Source of the DNA: JANJWP01 sp049301335
Lineage (GTDB): Bacteria > Patescibacteriota > Gracilibacteria > BD1-5 > UBA2023
DNA length: 8,306 nucleotides
Assembly: GCA_049301335.1 (NCBI GenBank)
Contig: JBAQKV010000008.1
Span: forward strand, 1-8,306
Reading direction: 5' to 3'
The position numbers and the translations under genes were made by a program. Positions 1 through 6,826 of this stretch are shown piece after piece. Position 1 is the stretch's first letter. The number at the start of each line of letters is the position of its first letter. The notes beneath the pieces are model-generated. The model had not been told where the DNA came from. It saw nothing but the letters and a program-made list of their open reading frames with translations, and made no database searches.

Positions 1-129
1 GCCGTACCCTCCTTCGAACGACGAAAGGGCCGACGTGAACGCGTCGGACATTTCCTTAAGGGCGGAAAGTCAGAATTCCTTATCCATGTCGGGCATGGCG
101 CCCGTTTCGGCAGTATCGCTTCCGCTCAT
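1..129 (-). CDS. 5' end of an unrecognised protein (partial)
   Basis: This is an ATG-initiated reading frame on the minus strand, open for 43 codons to the window edge. It is open only if the TGA at 70-72 (codon 20) is read as glycine. The visible part begins MSGSDTAETGAMPDMDKEF, then Gly, and continues with an amphipathic stretch (LSALKEMSDAFTSALSSFE). It is acidic and polar at the start, with no signal peptide or membrane segment. The start is supported by a near-consensus promoter 33 bp upstream (162-189). No Shine-Dalgarno precedes the ATG, as for the other table-25 genes here. I do not recognise the family, and most of the gene lies outside the window. Confidence 0.6.
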
Positions 130-137
130 TCCCAGAT

Positions 138-147
138 ACTGATCAGT
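138..147. repeat. 10-bp perfect palindrome in a leader region
   Basis: ACTGATCAGT is a perfect 10-bp palindrome in the short leader between the minus-strand promoter (162-189) and its start codon (129). A second copy of the half-site (ATCAGT) lies at 157-162, touching the -10 box. It could be an operator or an RNA hairpin. The function is inferred. Confidence 0.4.
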
Positions 148-161
148 TAATCTTCAATCAG

Positions 162-189
162 TTTATATCTACGATAATTCGATTGTCAA
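162..189 (-). promoter_or_regulatory. Sigma70-type promoter for the leftmost gene
   Basis: On the minus strand TTGACA (184-189) is separated by 16 bp from TATAAA (162-167). The -35 is a perfect match and the -10 matches 5 of 6. The predicted start of transcription leaves a leader of about 25 nt before the ATG at 129. The same TTGACA-N16-TATAAA arrangement occurs at 781-808. Confidence 0.7.
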
Positions 190-228
190 AATAAAGCGGG
201 TATGGGTACTTGGATTGAAGAAAACGAT

Positions 229-255
229 TTGACAACGGCGTTTCGCCGATATAAT
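229..255 (+). promoter_or_regulatory. Consensus promoter with a palindrome in its spacer
   Basis: TTGACA (229-234) and TATAAT (250-255) are both perfect consensus hexamers, with a 15-bp spacer, slightly short of the usual 17. The spacer contains a perfect inverted repeat, CGGCG-TTT-CGCCG (236-248), placed where a repressor would block polymerase. It faces the small gene at 321, leaving a leader of roughly 60 nt. Confidence 0.7.
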
Positions 256-306
256 CCCGCCGTGGTTTTCACATAGGGTGGAGATCCGCAAACACAAACC
301 AACTTC

Positions 307-313
307 AAGGAGG
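307..313 (+). promoter_or_regulatory. Strong Shine-Dalgarno
   Basis: AAGGAGG lies 7 nt before the ATG at 321, a near-ideal ribosome binding site. It fixes the start of the small gene. It is also the exception in this window, because no other start has a recognisable Shine-Dalgarno at the right distance. Confidence 0.75.
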
Positions 314-320
314 GCCTGTC

Positions 321-617
321 ATGGCGAGAAGAAAAGCACAAGCAACACCAAGAGAGTTCGACGAAGACTTCATAGATTGTCTTCCAACTGGACATTACTT
401 TTCCGAAAGGGAGGCGATGTATCAGCTTTGGAAATCCGACGAATATGGAGAGCCCCCTTCCGGAGCCGACCTCAGAGACCATTTCTGGGAATACAGCGAA
501 GGATGTTATCTTCCAAGACCTAACCGCTGAGCAATCGGCAGCTGAGTAATCAGCAAACGTTGCCGTCATAAAAGAAGACGGCGATTCGTGAGGAAACGGT
601 TTGCGCCGTTGCAGTAA
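321..617 (+). CDS. Small unrecognised protein, 98 aa (69 aa if TGA is a stop)
   Basis: The start is set by a strong Shine-Dalgarno and a consensus promoter. The first 69 residues begin MARRKAQATPREFDEDF and are rich in aromatic and acidic residues, looking like a small globular soluble domain. There is no signal peptide or membrane segment, and I recognise no family. Under the standard code the gene ends at TGA 528-530. Under table 25 this TGA and a second one (543-545) are glycines and translation runs to TAA 615-617, adding a strongly basic 29-residue tail (KRCRHKRRRRFVRKR). Codon use differs from its neighbours, with AGA for Arg and CCA and ACA rather than CGN, CCG and ACG. That, and the Shine-Dalgarno, suggest acquisition from a standard-code source. 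The gene call is fairly secure; the true C terminus is uncertain. Confidence 0.6.
526..555 (+). repeat. 15-bp tandem duplication containing TGA
   Basis: GCTGAGCAATCGGCA (526-540) is followed directly by GCTGAGTAATCAGCA (541-555), differing at two positions. The unit is five codons long, so it keeps the frame of the gene at 321, and each copy carries an in-frame TGA. Under table 25 it encodes two related Gly-x-Ile-containing pentapeptides. Confidence 0.75.
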
Positions 618-742
618 AAAAATCGCGCTGTTTGGCTGCTACGATATGGCTATTCGCCAATTGAGGACACATTCATTGGTATCAGAGTAGGTATATCCTA
701 GCACATCCGCTACTCGGAGCTGCCAGGACACGTCGCGTGAAA
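560..742 (+). other. Hairpin-rich 3' region before the terminator
   Basis: Several inverted repeats follow one another: 560-567 with 577-584 (core GCCGTC/GACGGC), 595-599 with 606-610 (AACGG/CCGTT), 632-636 with 656-660 (TTGGC/GCCAA), 685-690 with 710-715 (GAGTAG/CTACTC) and 729-732 with 736-739 (CACG/CGTG). They lead into the terminator at 743. No convincing gene is seen in 618-780. It may be a structured 3' untranslated region of the small gene or a separate small RNA. No known RNA family was recognised, and short inverted repeats also arise by chance. Confidence 0.3.
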
Positions 743-764
743 CCCCCGTTCGCGGGGGTTTTTT
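741..764 (+). terminator. Rho-independent terminator
   Basis: CCCCCG (743-748), a TTCG tetraloop (749-752) and CGGGGG (753-758) form a 6-bp GC stem, extended by A-T pairs from 741-742, and are followed by TTTTTT. It ends transcription from the promoter at 229. Confidence 0.9.
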
Positions 765-780
765 CATGGTTCGGAAAGTA

Positions 781-808
781 TTGACATATGCGTACACGAA
801 GTTATAAA
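781..808 (+). promoter_or_regulatory. Sigma70-type promoter of the coiled-coil gene
   Basis: TTGACA (781-786), a 16-bp spacer and TATAAA (803-808). The expected transcription start, about 814-816, is only some 8-10 nt before the ATG at 824 (5-7 nt before the alternative ATG at 821), so the transcript should be nearly leaderless. The promoter begins 17 bp after the terminator of the preceding unit. Confidence 0.75.
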
Positions 809-809
809 C

Positions 810-826
810 CATCATGAAACATGATG
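810..826. repeat. Inverted repeat over transcription start and start codon
   Basis: CATCATGAAACATGATG is a perfect inverted repeat with 7-bp arms and a 3-nt centre. It begins just after the -10 box and ends in the ATG at 824. It could be an operator or an mRNA hairpin hiding the start codon. The function is inferred from position only. Confidence 0.5.
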
Positions 827-2320
827 AACGCACGCACGCCATATGCCGGAATCGGCGATAATCTGGAAGAAGCCGGAAAGCGGCTTCTTTTCCGCGTGTA
901 CGAATGAGGGCGGAATACCGCGACGGAGGCGGAAAAATTGGAGAACGTTTTGACCGTCGCGATGCTTGCCGCGTTCGAAGAATCGCTCAGGAAACTCGTG
1001 CGATGAGGAGGGGGAAGCATAACCGAACTTACGGACTCCATAAGGACGAAGGTCGAGAACGGAATCGCCGAAGGGGAAAACCGGATCATGACGGAAGTCG
1101 ACCAGGGGTACGCGATGCTCAAGGACGCCGAAAAATGCGACCGCGATCTCAAGCGTTGCGAACTCGCCGCGAAATACGTCCGACAGAAAACCGAAGCGAA
1201 AATCCGCGCGATTTCGGCGAAAGGAGCGGATGCCGCGGTATCTTTTGTGCTCCGCCAATCGGAAATCGGCCAAGAAGAGAAGACCGCGGCACTGGAGAGG
1301 GTGAAAACTGCGGAAAATGAGCGCAAGGAGCTTGAAATCCGATTGTCGAAACTCAATTCCACCCTCAAGGACGCGGTGGCGAAATTCGTAGGGAACCGAA
1401 AATCGCTCCTCACGGAAATCGAGGCGGAAAAGACGGCCAAAACTGCGGCTATTCGGGAAAGGGACGAAGCGGTTATCGAAAGGGACGCGGCCATCGAGAA
1501 GCGGGACGCGGCCAAGCGCGAGACGCGGATCGCGCGGGACTTGTACGAAACGGTCGCGAGAAAGGCGTCGGACGTCGACAAGATCTCCGGACTCCTCAAG
1601 GGTTTTTGAAAATCCGGCGCGTCGCCGGTGGTGGAACTCGGGGATATTTTGAACGAACTCCGGAGGGCGAATTCCGAAATCGGAACGCTGAGGTCGGAGA
1701 ACGGAACGCTCAAATCCGAAAACGGAAAATTGAACGGCGAACGCGTCGCCTACCAGCGGGCGACCGCACGAAATTTCGAACTCGAACGGCAAGTCTCGAT
1801 GATGTCGGAAACGCTTTCGGGGCTCGAGAACCAAGTGCGCGCCGAAATCGCGCTCAGAATCGAAGCCGAAGAGGTCGCTTCGTCCGTGAATCTCGACGTA
1901 CCCAGAACGGAAAACGAACTCCGTGCGACCTCGGGCGCCTACTACTCGGTCATGCTCAGAATGGAAGGCAGCGACCCGGAAGCGCAGGATTATTCGGACT
2001 ACGAACGTCTCGAACGCGAACTCGAACGGTGGATCGGACTTTCGCAATCGAAAGGAATCGACGGATTTTCGGTCGCCGCCAAATCGGTCGCGCTCGCGCG
2101 GGACGAATGGCTCGCGAATCCGGCGAACCTGAAAAGTATCGGGGTATCGCGCGTATCCGCACAGGCGGCGTACGAAAAATGCGTCCGGGAAATCGGACGC
2201 ATGACGGTTCCCAAATCCGTCAGGGACGTGGCCGAAAAATTGAAAATCTACGCGGACGTCGCTGGAATCGCCGGTTCGAGAGTCCGTCCGGAAACTATCG
2301 TCGACGCGGAGTTCAGTTAA
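824..2320 (+). CDS. Large coiled-coil protein of unknown function (498 aa)
   Basis: One frame from ATG 824 (an ATG at 821 is equally possible) to TAA 2318-2320, with three TGA codons read as Gly at residues 28, 61 and 262. Residues 1-60 form a mixed N-terminal segment. Residues 61-65 are a GGGGS linker whose first Gly is TGA. Residues about 66-261 are charged and heptad-patterned, with IRERDEA/VIERDAA/IEKRDAA repeats near 1447-1510. The TGA at 262 lies in a second Gly/Ser/Pro linker. Residues about 273-350 are a second coil with GTLRSEN/GTLKSEN heptads. A more globular C-terminal part follows, with many Tyr, Trp and Ala. There is no signal peptide or membrane segment, so it is probably cytoplasmic and oligomeric. 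It could be a structural or scaffold protein; nothing identifies a function. Under the standard code it would be annotated as two or more separate ORFs. Confidence 0.8.
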
Positions 2321-2879
2321 ACCGGCATCCCGAGTCGTGGTCGACGGCCATTCCCACGGCCTGCATGAAGGCGTAGCAGATGGTGGAACCGACGAATTTG
2401 AACCCGAGTTTGGCGAGCGCCTTGGACATGGCGTCGCTTTCGGGCGTTCTCGCCTTGAAATCGGAAAGTCCCTTCGGAACGTACACGATGGGCCGATCGT
2501 TCACGAACGACCAGAGCAGTTTTGAGAAATCCCCTCCCCCGTTCACGTACGCGAGGTACGCTACGGCGTTTTTCCGGATGGCTTCGAGTTTCAGCCGAAG
2601 GCGGATGACGCCCGGATCGAGGAGCGCGTCGTCGATTTCGTCATCGGTCATAGCCGCCACCTTGGCGGGATCGAAACCGTGGAAGCGCGAACGGTAGGTT
2701 TCGCGCTTTTTCAAGACCGTAAGCCAGGAGAGCCCGGCTTGCTGGCCTTCGAGGCAGAGGCATTCGAAAAGTTCGACGGGATCGCGGACTTCGACGCCCC
2801 ATTCTTCGTCGTGATAGGCCTTCATGAGCTCGTTTCAGAGGCACCAAGCGCAGGCGTCGCGTTTTTCGGATTCGGACAT
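2295..2879 (-). CDS. tag: DNA-3-methyladenine glycosylase I
   Basis: Excises 3-methyladenine from alkylated DNA, the first step of base excision repair, in the cytoplasm. The 194-residue product is close to the E. coli enzyme in length (187) and order of motifs. It has YHDEEWG near the N terminus, LCLEGQQAGLSWLTVLKKRE, LLWSFVN, and KLGFKFVGSTICYAFMQAVG near the C terminus. The zinc ligands of the family are all present: Cys10 and His23 (13 apart, as Cys4 and His17 in E. coli) and His181 and Cys185 (Hx3C). The start at 2879 is needed to include Cys10, and this requires TGA 2835-2837 to be Gly15. A second TGA (2313-2315) is Gly189, so the gene ends at TAG 2295-2297 and overlaps the convergent coiled-coil gene by 26 bp. 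It lies 24 nt after the TrmB-like gene, probably in one operon. No Shine-Dalgarno is seen. Confidence 0.95.
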
Positions 2880-2903
2880 GTGGGAACGGTTATCGGTATG
2901 CGA

Positions 2904-3692
2904 TTATTTTGAGGAAGCCCGGTTCAATCGTTCGCGGACGGAGGTTTCGTCTTGGCCGTCTCGGCGGAGGTACCGGAACATCATTCGGAAAATCTTCTCT
3001 TCGAGTCTCGCGAGCGGCGCGGATTCTATGGTGAACGCGGTTTTCGAGGCGTAGTCGATGATGGCGACGCGGTCGGCGTAGATGATCTTGGTCACGTCGT
3101 CGTCGAACGAACCGAAAGAATCCGGAATGGCGGCGAGTTCCCGGTTTGGGCGCTGCTTTTTGGAAGCGACCGATTTTTCGTTGGTAATGACGAGGCGCGA
3201 GAGGTTTTTCTCGTCACGGAGCTTGACGTAGCGCTCCTGGAGGGGCGGCGGCTCGGATCACGGAAGCTGTTTTCTCGAAGAAAAGCGCATGTACTCCCCT
3301 CCTTTCGGAACGCGCTCGACGATGTCGAAGAGCACTTCGTGGATACCCTTCTGCCCCTCGTAATGACGGAGCGTCGGACGGTCGACAGAACGGGAGAATT
3401 CGGAATCGAGCTGTTCGACCATGGCGGAAAACCCGAGTTTCGATTCCTCGTACAGGCGCTCGAGCCTGCGCGGGCTTTCTGGCACGTAGAGCGTGCGCTT
3501 GCCCTTGGGGTGTGCGGTGACGAGACCCGATTCCATGAGACTCGGGAGCGCGCGGTAGACGTCCGGGCGGTGGAGGTTGCCGGATTTGGCGATTTCCGCG
3601 ACGGTCGCCGGAAACTTCGAAAGGAGCGCGAGATAGGTCTCGGATTCGCGTTCGTTCAGCCCGGCTTTCTTCAAAAGGAGGAGTTTGTCCAT
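2904..3692 (-). CDS. TrmB-like transcriptional regulator
   Basis: A 262-residue DNA-binding regulator. Residues 1-75 form a winged helix of the TrmB type: an opening helix with GLNERESETYLALLS, then AEIAKSGN, a recognition-helix region HRPDVYRALPSLMESGLV, and a wing with KGKRTLYVPE. The rest matches the layout of the TrmB sensor region, from RHYEGQKGIHEVLFDI onward, with a C terminus rich in Arg and Phe. Family members sense small molecules or sugars, or act as global regulators; the ligand here is not visible. The frame is continuous only if TGA 3258-3260 is Gly145. Under the standard code it splits into two ORFs. ATG 3692 is preferred to GTG 3713 because family members start close to this helix and because a -10 box lies at 3725-3730. 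It ends at TAA 2904-2906, just before tag, with which it is probably co-transcribed. The palindrome at 3720-3737 suggests autoregulation. Confidence 0.85.
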
Positions 3693-3719
3693 AAGTGGAA
3701 TGTTTCGTATCACTTTTCA

Positions 3720-3737
3720 AAAGGAGTATATTCCTTT
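3720..3737. promoter_or_regulatory. 18-bp near-palindrome over the -10 box of the TrmB-like gene
   Basis: AAAGGAGTATATTCCTTT is an inverted repeat with 6-bp perfect outer arms, a TATA centre and one mismatched pair (3726 and 3731). On the minus strand it contains TATACT (3725-3730), a good -10 hexamer about 33 nt before ATG 3692; no strong -35 was found. The overlapping AGTA-N8-TACT (3725-3740) loosely resembles TACT/AGTA-type operators described for TrmB proteins. It lies between the divergent regulator and PHP genes, so it could control both. The role is inferred. Confidence 0.5.
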
Positions 3738-3869
3738 ACTGGAAAAGAAAAATGGAAAATCGTTTTGGGACGAAATTTCATATTTGCTAAAAACCGAAGA
3801 CATTTCCAAGGTTACGGAGATGATGCGTTTGTCCGGACGACGCACCGCTATCCACTCACCGTCCATCCC

Positions 3870-4853
3870 ATGAGCAACGTTTTCCCCCTCTCGGTCAATG
3901 CCGTATACGACAAAGCCGACCTCCACTTCCATACCACCATGTCCGACTGAGGCGCTACCAGCGCCGAGGCGGTCGCCCGGTGCGTACGAAACGGCGTTCG
4001 CTTCGCCGTCGCCACCGAACACGACGTGGTCAACCGCGAATTCGCGAAGCTCGCCGAGAAAAACGGCATCGGCACTCTCGAAGGGGTCGAAATCTCAGCG
4101 AGGGCACCCATCGGTGACGGCAAAGTGAAGCACCTCCACCTTACCTCGTACGCTAAGAGCTTCGTGCCGCAAATCGACGCGCTCATGGAAGAAACCCGCA
4201 ACGGCCGGGTGCGCAAAATGGCCATCCAGTGCGAAACCCTCGCGAAGATCGGCTTCGACGTCACCCACGAAGCCTTCCTCAAAAGGTTCGAAAACGGCGG
4301 CTTCGACCTGGCGAACCTCACGAATTTCCATCTCGCCGAATTCCTCGTCGAACGCCCTTCGACTCCTGCGCTCACCAAGGGCATCATGGGCGCCGAAATC
4401 ACCAAGGCGAACGACTTCATCAAGCTCTTTCTCAAGCGCGAATCCCCCTCTCCGGTGGGCGTGGCGCAGAACTTCCCCGAATACGAACCGGAAGCCGAAC
4501 TCGTCTCCGAACTGGTGGTACGGCAATCCAAGGGCATCCTCTCGATCGCCCATCCGAATTTCACCTTCGAAAAAGAAGGCGTGGAAGCCTTCGAAAACGG
4601 CATTGCGGAAAACCTCGTCGCAGCGGGCATCAACGGAATCGAACTCAATCCCCACGCGACTCCCGAATGGACGCTCGCGGTACTTCGGACCAAACGCAAG
4701 TACGGACTCATCCTCACCTTCGGTTCTGACTGCCACTTCCTTCCGAACAAGATCGGAGACGGACGCCACTCGGACGTGGGCGAAACCCACGGCCACCTCG
4801 ACGCCGAAACCACCAACGATTGGGTAGCGAGAATCCTCGATGCGGTATCGTAA
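3870..4853 (+). CDS. PHP-domain metal-dependent phosphoesterase
   Basis: A 327-residue soluble protein with the metal-site motifs of PHP hydrolases in order: DLHFHTTMSD-G (17-27), TEHD (49-52), GVEIS (Glu74), HLHLTSY (88-94), AHPNF (His228), GIELNP (Glu258) and GSDCHF (Asp287, His289). The TGA at 3948-3950 is codon 27, the glycine that follows the SD of the first motif, so the reassignment restores an expected residue. The overall layout resembles the TrpH/YciV group, which hydrolyses nucleotide or oligonucleotide phosphates, but the exact substrate cannot be read from the sequence. ATG 3870 puts the first metal motif at residue 17, as usual for the family, although there is no Shine-Dalgarno. 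It is divergent from the TrmB-like/tag unit and ends 18 bp before a bidirectional terminator. Under the standard code it would lose its N-terminal metal ligands. Confidence 0.9.
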
Positions 4854-4871
4854 TTCGAAACGCTTCGAAGA

Positions 4872-4897
4872 AAAACCCCGGATGATTCCGGGGTTTT
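4872..4897. terminator. Bidirectional rho-independent terminator
   Basis: AAAACCCCGGA (4872-4882) pairs with TCCGGGGTTTT (4887-4897) over an 11-bp stem with a 4-nt loop. It has T runs on both strands, between the convergent PHP and histidine kinase genes. Confidence 0.9.
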
Positions 4898-4934
4898 CGC
4901 ATGTCGGAGAAATTTGTAAAAAGTTCCTCGACAG

Positions 4935-6146
4935 TTATTTCGAATACTTCACGCGGACCGTAACGGTTCCGCTCTCCAATTTCATGGAAGAGTCCCATCC
5001 GTGGGCTTCCGCGATGCGGCGGACGAGCGAAAGGCCTATTCCCGACCCCTTTCCGGGCGTTCCCACGAACGCGTCGAAGGCGTTTTTGATGACCTTCGGG
5101 TCGGCATCCGGCGCCGGATTCGAGAATTCGAAACCGGTGGAAGTGAAAAGTACCGTGATCCTCGAATCGGAAGGCGCGTGCACCAGGGCGTTCGACGCGA
5201 GGTTCCTGAAAAGGGTTCAGAGGATCTTCGCGTCGGCAGGAACCGTGGCAGGAGCATCGGAAGCCACAGCGACGGCGAAACGTTCGGCGGCTCAGGTACG
5301 TGCGAGCGTGTCGTCCAATACGGAGCGGAGATCGGTGGGCTCGGTCTTGGCAAGCGCTCCGGAAGCCGAGAAAAGCAGGAGATCGTCGACGGTATCCCTC
5401 ATCATTCCGATTTCGGAAATGGCGGATTTAAGGTAGTCCTCGGCGCCTTCTTTCACGGCAAGCGCCAACTGCATGTCGCTCTTGGCTACGGTGAGCGGAG
5501 TCTTGAGTTCGTGGGCGATATGGCGGGCGTACGCGCGTTCGCGTTCGGCGAGTTCTTCGATGGGACGGATGACCTTTCTCGCGAAAGAGAGCGAGATGAA
5601 GAACAGCAATACCGAGAAAGCCAGCACCCCGAGAAGAACGGAGGTGAGGATGGCGAAACGGGGTCACACGAGCACGTCTTCCGGTTCGTAGAGCACGAGG
5701 GTTCGCTGGTCGTTCAAACGCACGGCGTACACGACGTACTTGTCGTCGCCGAGACTCCGTACTTCCGCGCGCCCCAACGGAAGGTCTTTGAAGGCGTCCC
5801 CTTGGACGTCTTCGGATTCCAAGGACCCTACGATGGAAAACGAGCCGTCACGGTATACCACGGCGAAATTCCGGAGCGGTCAGCGCTGCCCGAAACCGCG
5901 TTCCTGTGATTTGGCGGACTCGAGCTCGGGGCGGTCGGCTTTGGAAATCGCGAGCGGAAGTTCCGCCTTGCGGTTGGCGAGCATTTCGACGCGTTTTTCA
6001 AAAAAGTCCTCCACGCGTTTGCCGTCGACCATCCAGCCGAAAGAAGCCGCGACCGCCATGACGCCCAAAAGCGCCAGGAGCACCGAGACGGTGATGCGCG
6101 AGGCGAGAAGGTATTCGGGGCGGTGGAAAGTTTCCCTAAGGTTCAT
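4935..6146 (-). CDS. Membrane sensor histidine kinase
   Basis: A 403-residue sensor kinase assembled from five same-frame pieces by reading four TGA codons as Gly (residues 89, 161, 285 and 310). TM1 spans about 18-38. An extracytoplasmic sensor domain of about 120 residues follows, including FAVVYRDGSFSIVG, which looks PAS-like. TM2 is about 164-188. A short juxtamembrane linker with RPIEEL replaces a full HAMP domain. The dimerisation helix carries HIAHELKTPLT, with His212 the probable phosphorylation site. The ATPase part has an N box (FRNLASNA, 313-320), a weak G1 region (FSNPAPDAD, 341-349) and a clear G2 box (GKGSGIGLSLV, from 365). It presumably phosphorylates the response regulator encoded one base upstream. 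The ATG at 6146 follows the regulator's TAA by 1 nt, which implies translational coupling. The gene ends at TAA 4935-4937. The stimulus is unknown. Confidence 0.93.
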
Positions 6147-6147
6147 A

Positions 6148-6810
6148 TTATTCGATTACGTAACCGACGTTTCTGATAGTGCGTATGAGGTCTTTTCAAA
6201 GTTTTTTACGAAGCGACGACACGTGCGCTTCGAGCGTGACCGAGTCGAACCCGAGGGATTCTTCGGTTTCGCCCCAAACGGCTTCGAGGATTTCGGATTT
6301 GTTCTTAGGCACTCCGCGGTTTTTCGAAAGGAATTCGAAGACCCCCCATTCTTTTGCCGGAAGGTCGTACGAAACGCCGTCCTTCGCAATCTTCATCTTG
6401 TCGAAGTCCACGTCGTACCCGAAGATTTCGGATTTCGATTCGATGGGTTTCTCGCGCCTTCGCGCGACCGCCTTGATACGCGCCACGAGTTCGTCCGGTT
6501 CGAAAGGCTTGGTGAGATAATCGTCGGCGCCCGCGTCGAGCGTCTCGACCTTGTCCACGGTGAGCGAATCCGAAGTAAGCGCGAGCACGGGGGTATTGTC
6601 GCCCATGGCGCGGATTTCCTTCAGAAACGTCCGACCGTCCATGATGGGCATGTTCAAATCGAGCACGATGGCGGAATACGGGTGCGAGCGCACGAGTTCG
6701 AGCGCTTCTTTGCCGGTAACCGCTTCGTCGGATTCCATTCCCGCGAGACGGAGGAAGGTCCTGACGTTCGCGCGGAGCTTGGGATGGTCGTCTACTACGA
6801 GGATGCGCAT
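6148..6810 (-). CDS. OmpR/PhoB-family response regulator
   Basis: A 220-residue DNA-binding regulator. The receiver domain (1-118) has the acidic pair Asp7 and Asp8, phospho-acceptor Asp51 in VLDLNMP, Thr79 and Lys101 in TKPF, so it should be phosphorylatable. The winged-helix output domain (about 125-220) contains LPAKEWGVFEFLSKNRG and VTLEAHVSSLRKKLG, ending in IRTIRNVGYVIE. The glycine after LRKKL, typical of this family, is encoded by TGA 6196-6198 (residue 205). Under the standard code the protein would lose its last 16 residues, including the wing. ATG 6810 gives the normal family N terminus. It is the first gene of an operon with the histidine kinase, and is divergent from a secreted-protein gene. 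Its promoter region carries three GCGTAT repeats, suggesting autoregulation. Confidence 0.95.
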
Positions 6811-6826
6811 GCGCGTTCAAATAGGG

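Noticed and set aside
562..582. GCCGTC/GACGGC hairpin as a rho-independent terminator
   Set aside because: It is not followed by a T run; the terminator at 743-764 fits far better.
618..742. tRNA or known riboswitch in the small gene's 3' region
   Set aside because: No T-loop sequence, acceptor pairing or known riboswitch core was found; only simple inverted repeats are present.
639..842. Minus-strand ORF over the terminator and promoter
   Set aside because: It would read through the terminator hairpin and the promoter at 781-808, and has no start signals or recognisable domain.
1088..1627. Coiled-coil region as two adjacent genes (1088-1609 and 1628-2320)
   Set aside because: Both parts share one frame, joined by TGA 1607 in a Gly/Ser linker, and extend upstream through two further TGA codons to a start beside a good promoter.
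802..2047. Two long minus-strand ORFs (802-1713 and 812-2047)
   Set aside because: They are antisense to the coiled-coil gene and biased in composition (Ser/Ala/Phe or Arg/Phe rich), as expected of shadows of a Glu/Lys-rich gene. They show no recognisable domain and no promoter.
2904..3713. TrmB-like gene as a pseudogene or two genes split by TGA
   Set aside because: The frame is unbroken through TGA 3258, and the same pattern occurs in nearly every other gene here, so reassignment explains it better than decay.
3685..3873. Small plus-strand ORF in the divergent intergenic region
   Set aside because: AAGGAG at 3721-3726 has no start codon at a suitable distance, composition differs from the genes, and it lies over the promoter and operator region.
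3848..4816. Long minus-strand ORFs opposite the PHP gene
   Set aside because: The plus strand carries all PHP metal motifs in order; the minus-strand products are low-complexity shadows.
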